64,000 nt of DNA from an uncultured Gammaproteobacteria bacterium (lineage in GTDB: Bacteria > Pseudomonadota > Gammaproteobacteria > Arenicellales > JAANXG01), in assembly GCA_947259395.1 (NCBI GenBank), contig CAMYMN010000003.1, forward strand, positions 62,001 through 126,000, given 5' to 3'. The position numbers and the translations under genes were made by a program. The notes under the pieces are model-generated. The model did no database searches, was not told the origin of the DNA, and saw only the letters and a list, made by a program, of their open reading frames with translations. Of the stretch, positions 1 through 8,734 are shown piece by piece (position 1 is the stretch's first letter; each line of letters starts with the position of its first letter).

Positions 1-2118
1 TCCAACCCCGGTGGGTGCAGCGGTTGATTTAACGATGTGAACCTCCACCTCCGGCATCTGATCCAGACGTAACACCGTGTAATCGTGGAAATTGGACTGT
101 TCGACGCGGCCTTGGTTGAGTGTGATCTTGCTCGACAGGGCTGCCGACAGGCCGAAACCCATGCCCCCCTCCATCTGCGCGCGGATGACGTTCGGATTCA
201 CCGCGATGCCGCAGTCGACCGCGATCACCACGCGGTCCACGGAATACGAGCCATCGCCGGCGACGGTGACCTCCGCTACCTGGGCGACATAGGAGTTGAA
301 CGATTCATGGACGGCAATGCCGCGTCCGCGGTTGTTTGGCAGCGACTGACCCCACCCCGCCTTGCGTGCCACCAGCTCCAACACCCCGCGATGCCGCGGA
401 TGCTCTCTCAACAAATCCCGGCGAAACTCGAACGGGTCTTTGCCACCCGTGGTCGCCAACTCGTCGATGAAGGTTTCCACTGCGAACGCGGTGTGCGTGG
501 ATCCCACCGAACGCCACCACTGCACCGGTACGCCGATGTCCGGCGAGTGTAGATCAACGGTGATGTTGGGGACCACGTATGGCAGATTGGCAGCGCCCTC
601 GACCGAAGTCTGATCGATGCCATCCTTCGCCAGCGCCTGTTCAAAACTGGTGCCTTTCAGGATCGACTGTCCGACGATGCGATGTTGCCATGTGGTCGGG
701 TTGCCGCCGGCGTCCACGCCCGCTTTCAATTGATGAAAATACATGGGCCGGTAGTACCCGGCGCGCATATCGTCCTCCCGGGTCCACACCAACTTGACCG
801 GCGCTTGACCGCCAATGGCTTTGACAATATGCGCCGCCTCCACCACATAGTCCGACTGCGGGTTGGCCCGCCGGCCGAAAGAACCACCGGCATAGAGCAT
901 ATTGATCTTGACCTGTTCAGGCTGTAGCCCCAACACCGACGCCACCGCCAGCTGATCCGGCGTCTGGAATTGCTCGCCGTTCCAGATCTCACACCCCTGC
1001 TGGTTGAGCTCAATCACACAGTTCATGGGTTCCATTGCCGCGTGAGCAAGATAAGGAAACTCAAAGGTGGCCGCGACCACGCGCCCCGCTTCGTTCAGCG
1101 CCGCCTCCGAGTCGCCGACGTTACGCGCCACACGTCCGGGCTGCTGGGCCAGGGTTTTATAGCGCGCCATGATGTCATCGGATCCGAGCTTGAATGCGTT
1201 GGACTCATCCCAGTCGACCTGCAGTCGATCGCGGCCCTGTTTGGCGCTCCAGAAATCCTCTGCCAGCACCGCGACGCCGTTGGGAATGGCGACGGCGTCG
1301 ACCACCCCGTTGACCTTTTTGGTCTCGCCGGCGTCGAACTGCTTTAGCTTGGCGCCGAACCGCGGCGGGTGCGCCACCAAGGCAGTGAGCATGCCGCGAC
1401 GCCTGATGTCCTGGGTGTAGATGGCGCTGCCGTTCACCTTGTCAACGTTGTCTTTGCGTGGCAGAACCGTGCCGATGAGCCGGAATTCATGGGGGTCCTT
1501 CATGAACACCTCGGCGGGCACCGGCTGTTGCGCGGCAAGCTCGACCAGTTCCCCGAAACTCGCCATTCGGTTCGACTGTCGGTGAGAGACGATACCCTGT
1601 TGCACGCTGACGTCTTCGGCCGGCGTGCCCCATTTCGTCGCTGCCGCCTGTACTAGCATCTCCCGGGCCACGGCACCGGCCTTGCGCATTTGTTCGTAGG
1701 AGTTCGCTATTGCGGTGCTGCCCCCGGTCCCCTGGGTCGGTCCCCAGAACAGGTTGTTGTATCGTGTCGCATCGGCGGGCGCGGCTTCAACGCGTATCTG
1801 TGACCACGCGGCATCCAACTCCTCGGCCAGCAGGGTCGGCAACCCGGTGTAGGTTCCTTGCCCCATTTCCAAGTGTTTCACGATGACAGTTACCGAGTCG
1901 TCGGTGCCGATGTGCACGAAGGCGTTCGGTTGGAACGTGGCTTGAGTGACCGCTTCACTACCGGCGTTGCCTGGACCGGCCTGCGCTTGGCGTGCCACAA
2001 CGGCGGGGAAGTAAATACCCAAAGTGAGCCCCGCACTGGTCATGAGACTGGATTTCAAAAATGCGCGGCGGCTCTCATTGACAATCTTCGCGTCGCTGAT
2101 CATTGTTTCTTTCTTCAT
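1..2118 (-). CDS. Molybdopterin-binding oxidoreductase large subunit (IorB type), partial
   Basis: The large subunit of a xanthine-oxidase-family molybdenum hydroxylase, closest in layout to isoquinoline 1-oxidoreductase beta (IorB); it would hydroxylate an unknown N-heterocycle or aldehyde using a molybdopterin cofactor. The reading frame is open for 706 codons and runs off the window, so the C-terminus is missing. The N-terminus carries a twin-arginine signal (SRRAFLKSS at residues 16-24) followed by a hydrophobic stretch, so export by Tat to the periplasm is expected. Motifs such as [12 protein letters not shown] and [13 protein letters not shown] are typical of the family. The ATG at 2118 overlaps the stop of the upstream iron-sulphur subunit (ATGA), which indicates translational coupling; an in-frame ATG at 2103 is an alternative. 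The true substrate cannot be predicted. Confidence 0.9.
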   Translation of the reverse strand, partial: MKKETMISDAKIVNESRRAFLKSSLMTSAGLTLGIYFPAVVARQAQAGPGNAGSEAVTQATFQPNAFVHIGTDDSVTVIVKHLEMGQGTYTGLPTLLAEELDAAWSQIRVEAAPADATRYNNLFWGPTQGTGGSTAIANSYEQMRKAGAVAREMLVQAAATKWGTPAEDVSVQQGIVSHRQSNRMASFGELVELAAQQPVPAEVFMKDPHEFRLIGTVLPRKDNVDKVNGSAIYTQDIRRRGMLTALVAHPPRFGAKLKQFDAGETKKVNGVVDAVAIPNGVAVLAEDFWSAKQGRDRLQVDWDESNAFKLGSDDIMARYKTLAQQPGRVARNVGDSEAALNEAGRVVAATFEFPYLAHAAMEPMNCVIELNQQGCEIWNGEQFQTPDQLAVASVLGLQPEQVKINMLYAGGSFGRRANPQSDYVVEAAHIVKAIGGQAPVKLVWTREDDMRAGYYRPMYFHQLKAGVDAGGNPTTWQHRIVGQSILKGTSFEQALAKDGIDQTSVEGAANLPYVVPNITVDLHSPDIGVPVQWWRSVGSTHTAFAVETFIDELATTGGKDPFEFRRDLLREHPRHRGVLELVARKAGWGQSLPNNRGRGIAVHESFNSYVAQVAEVTVAGDGSYSVDRVVIAVDCGIAVNPNVIRAQMEGGMGFGLSAALSSKITLNQGRVEQSNFHDYTVLRLDQMPEVEVHIVKSTAAPTGVG

Positions 2119-2570
2119 ACCAAACTCTTGGCGGCTAGTTTGATTGCGGCACGAATACGTACATACGTCGCGCAGCGACAGATATTTCCGGACATCGCCG
2201 CATTGATGTGTTCATCGGATGGATTCGTATTGTCGGTCAATAGCGCGGTTGCTGACATGATTTGGCCTGATTGGCAATAACCGCACTGCACTACGTCAAG
2301 CTGCCTCCAAGCCGATTGCACCGCGTTGGCAGCCTTTGAGTTCAGCCCTTCGATGGTGGTGATAGACTGTCCGGCGACCGCCGAGACCGGCATGATACAA
2401 GATCGCGTCGGCCGGCCGTTGATATGAACTGTGCATGCGCCGCATAGCGCTCGGCCGCATCCGTATTTTGTGCCGGTCAATCCCACGGCATCCCGAATCA
2501 CCCACAACAGCGGCGTATCAGGGTTGACATGAAGCTTGTAGGTAGCCTCGTTGATTGTCAATTTAATCAT
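2115..2570 (-). CDS. [2Fe-2S] subunit of molybdenum hydroxylase (IorA type)
   Basis: The small electron-transfer subunit that carries two [2Fe-2S] clusters and pairs with the adjacent large subunit. The 151-residue protein starts with a plant-ferredoxin-type domain (cysteines in [14 protein letters not shown] and a later PTRSC), followed by the helical second domain ([11 protein letters not shown] and [11 protein letters not shown]). I chose the ATG at 2570 because it gives the family's usual N-terminus (MIKLTIN) and has an AAAGG-type ribosome site; a longer frame begins at 2660 but its extra 30 residues do not look like the family. It lacks a signal peptide, so it probably travels with the Tat-exported partner. 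Together they form a two-gene operon; no cytochrome subunit is visible, although one could lie beyond the window edge. Confidence 0.92.
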   Translation of the reverse strand: MIKLTINEATYKLHVNPDTPLLWVIRDAVGLTGTKYGCGRALCGACTVHINGRPTRSCIMPVSAVAGQSITTIEGLNSKAANAVQSAWRQLDVVQCGYCQSGQIMSATALLTDNTNPSDEHINAAMSGNICRCATYVRIRAAIKLAAKSLV

Positions 2571-2744
2571 CGCTGTACCTTTAGGAGTTGCACTTCCAAT
2601 GCTATCACTTTTCGCTACCGGGTTGTGTGCGCGGCCGATGGCCGGACGCTGCAATGTCATTAGCGATACAATACGTGAAAACAGTAATTCGATAGCGTTT
2701 TTTCATTGGCTACGGAGACATCCCGGATTGACACACGGTGAATA

Positions 2745-2987
2745 ATGAAGGACTGGAAATACTACACTGGCATGGCGTTATTTCTCTTCAGCTGGGTGCC
2801 GTGGAGCCTGGCCCCTGTGGTGTTCTTTATTGGTCTGCCGACATCCACAGCAGCGGGTATTTCAGCATTTCTGGTCATTCTCGGAGAGGTGACGTTTCTC
2901 GTGAGTATCCCGCTTTTGGGCAGGCCATTTATCAAGCAGGTCAAGGACAAAGTAATGGCATTGCTGAAGCGCGCATGGGAGGAGTGA
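2745..2987 (+). CDS. Small two-helix membrane protein, 'transporter suffix' type
   Basis: An 80-residue inner-membrane protein with two hydrophobic segments (about residues 8-30 and 36-58) joined by a short loop containing GLPTSTAAG, and a basic, amphipathic C-terminal tail. This matches the small 'transporter suffix domain' family, whose function is not known; the name comes from fusion to transporters. It begins 174 bp from the divergent iorA-like gene and ends 9 bp before the YbaK-like gene, so it likely shares a transcript with that gene. A longer overlapping frame on the same strand (2738-3061) is a shadow. Confidence 0.65.
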   Translation: MKDWKYYTGMALFLFSWVPWSLAPVVFFIGLPTSTAAGISAFLVILGEVTFLVSIPLLGRPFIKQVKDKVMALLKRAWEE

Positions 2988-2996
2988 CAGCAGATT

Positions 2997-3497
2997 ATGG
3001 GCGGCGGTTTACAATCACGCATAGCGCACTTTCAATCTATCCTACAACAATACGGAATTAGCGCGGAAATCAAGGTATTTTCCACCGCCACCCGTACCGC
3101 ACATCAAGCGGCGACTGCCGTCGGCTGCGAAGTGGGACAGATCGTGAAGTCACTGGTATTCCAGGGGACTGTCACCCAACGCCCGGTCTTAGTGCTCACT
3201 AGCGGTGCAAATCGTGTCGATGAGCGAAGGTTGAGTGAACAGATACAAGAACCGATCACCAAGGCAGACGCGGATTTTGTGCGCGACTTGACCGGATATA
3301 CCATCGGTGGCGTGCCGCCGTTTGGACATCTGCAGCCGCTTTTGACCTTTATCGACGTGGACCTATTCCAATACCAATTCATATGGGCGGCGGCCGGTAC
3401 CCCGAACACAGTGTTTCCGCTATCATGCACCCAACTGCAAGACGCGACCAAGGCTCAAGTCATTCAAGTGCGCGATGCCATGGAGTCAACGATTTAG
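2997..3497 (+). CDS. YbaK/ProX-family aminoacyl-tRNA deacylase
   Basis: A 166-residue protein of the YbaK/EbsC/ProX family, which hydrolyses misacylated tRNAs (for example Cys-tRNAPro or Ala-tRNAPro) in the cytoplasm. Supporting features are the conserved basic stretch near residue 50 (CEVGQIVKSLVF), the ANRVDERRL segment, and the glycine-rich GYTIGGVPPFGH motif near residue 100, which forms the substrate pocket. Length and motif order match free-standing members. The start ATG follows a GGAGGAG ribosome site overlapping the end of the preceding gene. Which tRNA it edits cannot be told from sequence; the family includes several specificities. Confidence 0.88.
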   Translation: MGGGLQSRIAHFQSILQQYGISAEIKVFSTATRTAHQAATAVGCEVGQIVKSLVFQGTVTQRPVLVLTSGANRVDERRLSEQIQEPITKADADFVRDLTGYTIGGVPPFGHLQPLLTFIDVDLFQYQFIWAAAGTPNTVFPLSCTQLQDATKAQVIQVRDAMESTI

Positions 3498-3534
3498 CAG
3501 GGCATTGTGATCACCGACCTTAGGTGGGTAATGT

Positions 3535-4056
3535 ATGACACTGAGTGAACAAGAACGGCTCGATAACGCGGCCAGGCTGTTTCATGAACTTCGTGACAAG
3601 ACCTCTAGTCTGGTGCTTGCCACGGTAGGTAATAATGGTTTGCCCAACGTGAGTTACGCACCATTCGTGGGCGACGAGGACGGAAACTTTTTCATCTATC
3701 TGAGCGGTTTATCTGAACACACGACTAAGTTGCTAACGAATCCGGTGGCGGCGATTTTATTGATTGAGGACGAGTCAAACGCAAAACAAATATTCGCCCG
3801 CAAACGGATATCCTATCAGTGTGTCATTGAGTTGGTAGAACGTAACCAACCTAATTACGAAACGGTACTGGATGCGATGTCGGCGCGCTTCGGCAACGTG
3901 GTGAACATTCTTCGTTCGTTGCCGGATTTTTATCTTTTCCGGTTGTCGCCGGTATCGGGTCGTTTTGTAACCGGCTTTGGACAAGCCTATGAGTTATCGG
4001 GGGATAATTTAACGCAGCTGGTTCAAATAGGGGTCGACCAACTCAGGGGCGTTTAA
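3535..4056 (+). CDS. HugZ-family pyridoxamine-oxidase-fold protein
   Basis: A 173-residue member of the split-barrel flavin/heme-binding fold (pyridoxamine 5'-phosphate oxidase-like), of the HugZ/HutZ branch linked to heme use. The N-terminal half has the usual strand pattern SSLVLATVGNNGLPNVSYAPFV, a middle segment HTTKLLTNPVAAILLIED, and near the C-terminus SPVSGRFVTGFGQAYEL, which corresponds to the region that carries FGxA in heme-use members. The ATG has an AGGTGGG ribosome site 8 bases upstream. No heme importer is nearby, so a role in heme breakdown is only suggested by family membership; a flavin-linked role is also possible. Confidence 0.8.
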   Translation: MTLSEQERLDNAARLFHELRDKTSSLVLATVGNNGLPNVSYAPFVGDEDGNFFIYLSGLSEHTTKLLTNPVAAILLIEDESNAKQIFARKRISYQCVIELVERNQPNYETVLDAMSARFGNVVNILRSLPDFYLFRLSPVSGRFVTGFGQAYELSGDNLTQLVQIGVDQLRGV

Positions 4057-4126
4057 ATCCACAAAGTCAGTAACAATAATATTGAATATTTGAATCGAAG
4101 CCGTTGCGGGTGTTTCGCGTAAAAAA

Positions 4127-4705
4127 GTGTTTGAACGACTAATCCACAAACATCCGGAATTGTATAAGGACGATTTATGGATTTTTGGTTACGCATCGTT
4201 ACTATGGAACCCGGGTTTTCACCATAACGAGGCCCGTCCCGCGCGCATCTACGGCTTTCATCGCGCTTTGTGTGTCCGCTCCTGGGTACATAGAGGTACG
4301 CGCCAACGTCCTGGATTGGTGTTCGGACTCGATATTGGCGGTTCTTGTGTCGGCCGCGGATTTCGTGTCGCTCGTGCGCACAGGAAAAAGGTATTGGACT
4401 ACCTGATAGAGCGGGAGCTGGCAACCGGTGTCTACAAGCCGCAAGTCATCAACGTCCACATGAATGCATACAGACGCAAGGGATTGGCGTTCGTGGTGTG
4501 CCGGGATCATCAGCAATACGTCCGCGGCCTGTCCGTAGAGCGCGAGGCCGAGATTATTCACGCCGGGCAAGGACCCAGTGGGGCAAACAGGGACTACGTG
4601 TTGAACACCGTTACGGAGTTGGAACGGCTCGGCATTCGTGACCGGCGGCTGTCGCGCTTGAAATCGCTGTTGAAAAGTACCGGTGGAGTCAGCCACGGTG
4701 CTTGA
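4127..4705 (+). CDS. ChaC-like gamma-glutamylcyclotransferase
   Basis: A 192-residue protein of the ChaC family, which releases 5-oxoproline from gamma-glutamyl compounds such as glutathione. The N-terminal motif GYASLLW (residues 21-27) matches the family's GYGSLxW substrate loop with Gly replaced by Ala, and ERELATGVYKP holds the expected catalytic Glu; the C-terminal HAGQGPSGANRDYVLNTV is also typical. It starts with GTG after 70 bp of AT-rich sequence, and its end overlaps the start of the kinase gene by about 23 bases. That coupling with a kinase and an enolase-like gene suggests the substrate may be a gamma-glutamylated metabolite other than glutathione, which is inference. Confidence 0.85.
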   Translation: MFERLIHKHPELYKDDLWIFGYASLLWNPGFHHNEARPARIYGFHRALCVRSWVHRGTRQRPGLVFGLDIGGSCVGRGFRVARAHRKKVLDYLIERELATGVYKPQVINVHMNAYRRKGLAFVVCRDHQQYVRGLSVEREAEIIHAGQGPSGANRDYVLNTVTELERLGIRDRRLSRLKSLLKSTGGVSHGA

Positions 4706-5720
4706 TCCGATAATCATCGAGGACTTGCGCGACCACAACTTGATTGAAGATAGGCATCCCACTGTGGAGACGCTCGCCGGGGGCGTGTCCAGCGACGTGT
4801 TATTGATCAAATCAGGTGGTGATGCGTTCGTGTTAAAGCGGGCATTACCAAAGTTGCGGGTCGCGGAGCAATGGTATGCCGATGTGGGGCGTAATGGGAC
4901 TGAATACGATTGTTTGCGTTTCTTGGCACATATTCTGCCTGAATCGGTACCCACGGTTTTGCATCACAATCCCAAACTCAATTATTTTTGCATGGAGTAT
5001 CTAGGATCGGAGTATTCCAACTACAAGGCAATGCTACTTTCGGGAGATCAGCAACCGGCAACTGCTCGACGTGCCGCCTATATTTTGGCGGTGTTGCACC
5101 AGCGATCGTGGAACAATGATCGAGTCGCCGCCAAATTTGAGACAACTGATCAGTTCTGGTCATTGCGGCTCGATCCCTACCTCATTACCGCAGCACGGCG
5201 AAACCCGGCCCTTAGAAAGCAACTAAGAAGCGAGGCAGACCGCATTGCAGCGACCCGAGTTGCGCTGGTACAGGGTGACTTCAGCCCCAAGAACATTCTC
5301 GTCAGCCAGCATCGCCTGGTAATTTTGGATTGTGAGGTTGCCTGGTATGGAGACCCGGCGTTCGATGTCGCGTTTTTTCTCAATCATTTCATGCTCAAGG
5401 CGGTACATCTGCTGCCATGGTTCAACGGATTGTTGTCGCTTGCCGAAGAAGCGTGGAAATTCTATCAGCAGACCCTCGGTGTGGCGCGGTCCGACAAATT
5501 AGACGAACGGATAGCGAGACTGCTGCCGATGTTGATGCTCGCTCGCGTGGACGGGAAGTCGACGGTGGAATATCTGTGTGATGAGTCCAAGCGGGCATTG
5601 ATTCGAAATTTCGCACATCAACAGATCCTCGATCGCAGTCAAGGTCTGCTTGATTGTATTCAGGATTGGCGAAACACGTTGCGTTTGCAGGATCCCAGTG
5701 ATGAAGATCCAGTCTGTTGA
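4683..5720 (+). CDS. APH-fold small-molecule kinase
   Basis: A 345-residue phosphotransferase of the aminoglycoside phosphotransferase/choline kinase fold. The N-lobe has the glycine loop and lysine (LAGGVSSDVLLI then VLKRAL), and the catalytic loop is QGDFSPKN at residues 197-204, with Gln in place of the usual His, followed by the metal-binding DCE at 216-218 and WYGDPAFDVAF. Such proteins phosphorylate hydroxyl groups of sugars, amino alcohols or antibiotics. It most likely starts at GTG 4683 or GTG 4698, inside the end of the ChaC-like gene, and its own end overlaps the enolase-like start by 20 bases. This context argues for a metabolic kinase rather than a resistance enzyme. Confidence 0.82.
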   Translation: MESATVLDPIIIEDLRDHNLIEDRHPTVETLAGGVSSDVLLIKSGGDAFVLKRALPKLRVAEQWYADVGRNGTEYDCLRFLAHILPESVPTVLHHNPKLNYFCMEYLGSEYSNYKAMLLSGDQQPATARRAAYILAVLHQRSWNNDRVAAKFETTDQFWSLRLDPYLITAARRNPALRKQLRSEADRIAATRVALVQGDFSPKNILVSQHRLVILDCEVAWYGDPAFDVAFFLNHFMLKAVHLLPWFNGLLSLAEEAWKFYQQTLGVARSDKLDERIARLLPMLMLARVDGKSTVEYLCDESKRALIRNFAHQQILDRSQGLLDCIQDWRNTLRLQDPSDEDPVC

Positions 5721-6987
5721 CGCCTATCAGATCTTCGACTCACGGGGAAATCCCACCGTCGAGTGCGTGATCACCGGGGCATCAGGAGTTACCGGTGTGG
5801 GACGAGTACCGTCGGGGGCATCTACTGGCCAGTATGAAGCCCTCGAATTGCGTGATGAAGATCCTCTCCGATTTGGCGGCCGGTCGGTGACTAACGCCAT
5901 TGAACACATCAACGGCGAGATTGCGGCGGCGATGATCGGCAGTGATATGCGCAACCAAGAGGCACTCGATGCAAGGCTGATTGAACTGGATGGGTCGCAA
6001 AACAAATCCCGTCTTGGCGCCAATACGGTGCTGGCGGTATCGCTGGCGGCAGCCGATGCCGCGAGCAAGGCAACGGGGAGGGCGCTTTATGAGTATCTTG
6101 GTAACGGGCAGGGCAGCTTGCTGCCGTTGCCGGAAATTCAGATCATCGGTGGCGGCGCCCATGCGCATTGGCGCGTAGACATCCAGGATTTCTTGCTGGT
6201 GGTGATGAATGCGGTGAGTTATGAGGATTCACTCAAAGTCACATACGACATTTATCAGAAGGCCGGCGATCTATTAGTGCAACAGGGTCGAGCAATGGGA
6301 GTGGCCGATGAAGGTGGATATTGGCCGCTGTTCGAAACTAATACTGCGGTACTCGATTTCTTGGTCGATGCAATCGACGCGGCGGGGTACGTCGCGGGTC
6401 GTGACTGCATGATTTCGCTGGATTTTGCTGCGAGTGATCTGTACGACGGCGAGTGCTACCGATTTCGCGTACCAGATGGTCGCTTTACCAGCGATGAATT
6501 TATCGATCTCGTCACCGATTGGTGCCATCGATATCCGATTATCTCCATCGAGGACCCGTTGGCGGACAGCGACTGGACCGGTTGGACGCGGTTGTCAGGC
6601 AGGTTGCACGATCGCGTGCAGATTGTGGGTGACGATCTTTTTACCACCAATCCACAGCGCATCCACAAAGGTCTTGAAAACAATGCTGCCAATGCGGTGT
6701 TGATCAAGCCTAATCAGATCGGAACGGTGACTGAAACCATCGCCGCAATTGAGCTGACCAAGCGAAACGGTTGGCTACCGATAGTCTCGGCTCGTTCCGG
6801 CGAGACCGAGGATACTTTTATCGCTCATCTCGCAGTGGCTACCAACGCTGGGCAGATAAAGGTGGGGTCGTTCGCCCGCGGCGAGCGTATGGCCAAGTGG
6901 AACGAATTAATTCGCATCGGTCGTGCGCTGGGCAATCGCGCACGTTTCGAAGGGGCCCGCATCTACGATCGGATCTTGCATAGATAA
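5701..6987 (+). CDS. Divergent enolase paralogue with altered active site
   Basis: A 428-residue enolase-family protein, the same length as true enolase and alignable end to end. Kept residues are H154, E204 (ADEGGYWP), D241, E284, D311, K336 (VLIKPNQIG), R365-S366 and K387. Changed residues are D163 where enolase has Glu (VDIQDF for VDIQEF), A364 where it has the His of SHRSGETED, and the INGG loop, which reads IGGGAHAH. This pattern keeps the acid/base pair and metal site but alters substrate contacts, so a related phosphate-containing substrate is plausible. I chose ATG 5701 because it matches the family N-terminus; it lies inside the kinase gene's last codons. A housekeeping eno gene, normally beside pyrG, is expected elsewhere. 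Confidence 0.85.
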   Translation: MKIQSVDAYQIFDSRGNPTVECVITGASGVTGVGRVPSGASTGQYEALELRDEDPLRFGGRSVTNAIEHINGEIAAAMIGSDMRNQEALDARLIELDGSQNKSRLGANTVLAVSLAAADAASKATGRALYEYLGNGQGSLLPLPEIQIIGGGAHAHWRVDIQDFLLVVMNAVSYEDSLKVTYDIYQKAGDLLVQQGRAMGVADEGGYWPLFETNTAVLDFLVDAIDAAGYVAGRDCMISLDFAASDLYDGECYRFRVPDGRFTSDEFIDLVTDWCHRYPIISIEDPLADSDWTGWTRLSGRLHDRVQIVGDDLFTTNPQRIHKGLENNAANAVLIKPNQIGTVTETIAAIELTKRNGWLPIVSARSGETEDTFIAHLAVATNAGQIKVGSFARGERMAKWNELIRIGRALGNRARFEGARIYDRILHR

Positions 6988-7007
6988 CCGTTAGATGAGC
7001 AGTGGCA

Positions 7008-7943
7008 CTAGTCGTCGAATGACACCGGCAGCTTTGAGCGCGTATCTACGCGCAGTTCAAAGATGTCTGGCCGCGCATAGTGACCGGTAACGTCGAAGTC
7101 ATATTTACCGCGGGAGATTTCCCCAAGATCAAGATCGGCGGTTTGGATACATTCACCTTCGAAGTTGGGTGTAGCGAGCACCTGGCCGAGGGGTGCGATG
7201 ATACAACTGCCGCCGCGCATGAGCACGGTGTTGGGATCGTCGCCGTGGACCGAAGCGTAGTCCGCGGGACAGTCCGCGCGCGTCAGGTATTGACACGTCG
7301 ATAGTACGAAACAACGCCCTTCGAGTGCCACCGTTTGCATGGTCGGTAGCCAAGTATCCCGATCATCAGCGGTCGGCGCACAATAGATTTGTACGTTCTG
7401 CGAGTACATCGCCATGCGCAGCATCGGCATGTAATTCTCCCAACAGATCACAGTGCCAATACGGCCGATATCAGAATCGACCACGGGCAGGGTGGACCCG
7501 TCGCCAAATCCCCACACCAAGCGTTCCATGGCAGTGGGCATGAGTTTCCGGTGCTTACCCAGCAAGCTGCCGTCCCGCCCAAACATCAAGCCGGTGCAAT
7601 ACAATGTGCCGCCATCGCGTTCGATGATCCCGACTACCAGATGCATATTTCCGGCCTTGGCGGCATTACCGATGACTTCGGTGATCGGGCCGGGTACTTC
7701 AAGGGCGCTGTCGAAATAGCGCTGGAAGTCCTCACGTCCCTGTTTGTTGCGCATACCGACCCGGGCCCCAAAATCCAATCCTTTGGGATAGGCCGACAAA
7801 AACGCCTCCGGAAATACCACGATGTCCGCGGATCGCCGCGCCGCGTCGGCGGCCAGATCACGCATCTTTTCGAGTGTACGGTTAAGATCAAAAACAACCG
7901 GAGCGGCTTGGACGACGGCGGCGGTGACATGCTGTTTGTTCAC
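7008..7943 (-). CDS. Nitrilase (carbon-nitrogen hydrolase family)
   Basis: A 311-residue nitrilase-superfamily enzyme that converts a nitrile (or amide) to a carboxylic acid plus ammonia in the cytoplasm. The catalytic triad is E46 (FPEAF), K133 (HRKLMPT) and C167 in CWENYMP; the CWEN form is characteristic of true nitrilases rather than amidases. Length and the C-terminal DLDLGEISRGKYDFDVTGHYARPD segment also fit. It is convergent with the enolase-like gene (20 bp gap) and divergent from the cyclic-nucleotide-fold pair, from which it is separated by 251 bp containing an FNR-like box. Its natural substrate is unknown. Confidence 0.93.
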   Translation of the reverse strand: MNKQHVTAAVVQAAPVVFDLNRTLEKMRDLAADAARRSADIVVFPEAFLSAYPKGLDFGARVGMRNKQGREDFQRYFDSALEVPGPITEVIGNAAKAGNMHLVVGIIERDGGTLYCTGLMFGRDGSLLGKHRKLMPTAMERLVWGFGDGSTLPVVDSDIGRIGTVICWENYMPMLRMAMYSQNVQIYCAPTADDRDTWLPTMQTVALEGRCFVLSTCQYLTRADCPADYASVHGDDPNTVLMRGGSCIIAPLGQVLATPNFEGECIQTADLDLGEISRGKYDFDVTGHYARPDIFELRVDTRSKLPVSFDD

Positions 7944-8082
7944 GCCTGATTCTCCACATTTGCTCGTTACGGTCGGGATAGTTTACGGTAACATTCAGCG
8001 ACGGTTGCGTGAAGCAGTTAAAACTGTATTTTGTTTTTTCAACATGGTGATCGCCGATACTCGATAAATCCGTGCTGGAGCC

Positions 8083-8096
8083 TTGATCTGTATCAT
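8083..8096. promoter_or_regulatory. FNR/Anr-like box upstream of the cyclic-nucleotide-fold genes
   Basis: The sequence TTGATCTGTATCAT matches the FNR/Anr consensus TTGATNNNNATCAA in nine of ten defined positions. If it acts at the usual class II position (centred at -41.5), transcription would start near 8131, with TAGTTT at 8119-8124 as the -10 element and a leader of about 64 bases before the ATG at 8195. A nearly identical site lies at 9297-9310. Oxygen- or nitric-oxide-responsive control is inferred from the motif only. Confidence 0.5.
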
Positions 8097-8194
8097 TAAC
8101 ATCTCGGCGCCAGTGACTTAGTTTGCTGTCTCTGCCCACGAGGTTTTCGTCTTGTTACATCATAGTTATCAATCGGTTATGCAGGACATTTGAT

Positions 8195-8734
8195 ATGAAT
8201 ATAAACCCAGACCAACTGCGTCCCCGGTTTCCGGAACTCACACGTCACATGTCCCGGGATCAGCAACTGGTGCTGATCGAGCGCCTGGATCCACGTACGA
8301 TAGCTGCGAATGAGTGCCTCATTCAGGACGGTGAATCGTGTGATGTCATGTTCTTCGTGTGGACGGGCCGGTTATCCATCGTGCTCAATTTCGATCAACA
8401 AGACTTGATTGTGGGATCTGTGGGCCCCGGCGCCTGGGTCGGTGAGATCGCGGTTATGGATCCTGGCGCGGCGTGCGCGAGCGTGGTAGCAGCGGAGGAA
8501 AGCGTCGTGCTCGCACTTACGACGGAAGCGTTTGCGCTGCTGGAACAGAGCCATCCGGTGATTGCAAGCCTCATTTTGCAGGTGTTTTCCAAGGAAATGG
8601 CGTTACGATTGCGCGCCTCCAACCGGCTGTTATTGGAGCTAATGAGCCAAGACGAAGACCAACAACCGGTCTCCTTACGAGAGCAAGACTGGATTAAGAA
8701 AGTCGGTGGACACTTGACCGGCACGCGGGGTTGA
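8195..8734 (+). CDS. Cyclic nucleotide-binding-fold protein, no DNA-binding domain (1)
   Basis: A 179-residue protein with one CRP-type beta-roll sensor domain (about residues 20-140; the segments DGESCDVMFFVWTGRLSIVL and GPGAWVGEIAVMDPGA correspond to the sensor's core strands and phosphate cassette). It ends with a helix (LILQVFSKEMALRLRASNRLLLEL) that resembles the CRP dimer helix, but no helix-turn-helix follows. So it is a stand-alone sensor, probably for a cyclic nucleotide or a redox ligand. The cassette lacks the Arg-Ser pair typical of strong cAMP binders. The ATG at 8195 follows AGGACATTTGAT; its stop overlaps the next start by one base. Confidence 0.8.
   Translation: MNINPDQLRPRFPELTRHMSRDQQLVLIERLDPRTIAANECLIQDGESCDVMFFVWTGRLSIVLNFDQQDLIVGSVGPGAWVGEIAVMDPGAACASVVAAEESVVLALTTEAFALLEQSHPVIASLILQVFSKEMALRLRASNRLLLELMSQDEDQQPVSLREQDWIKKVGGHLTGTRG

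Noticed and set aside
2738-3061. 107-codon frame overlapping the small membrane protein
   Set aside because: It runs out of phase through the clear two-helix membrane protein and into the YbaK-like gene; a shadow frame.
4683-5720. Antibiotic-resistance aminoglycoside phosphotransferase
   Set aside because: The fold matches, but the catalytic loop has Gln for His and the gene is embedded in a metabolic overlap trio without mobile elements.
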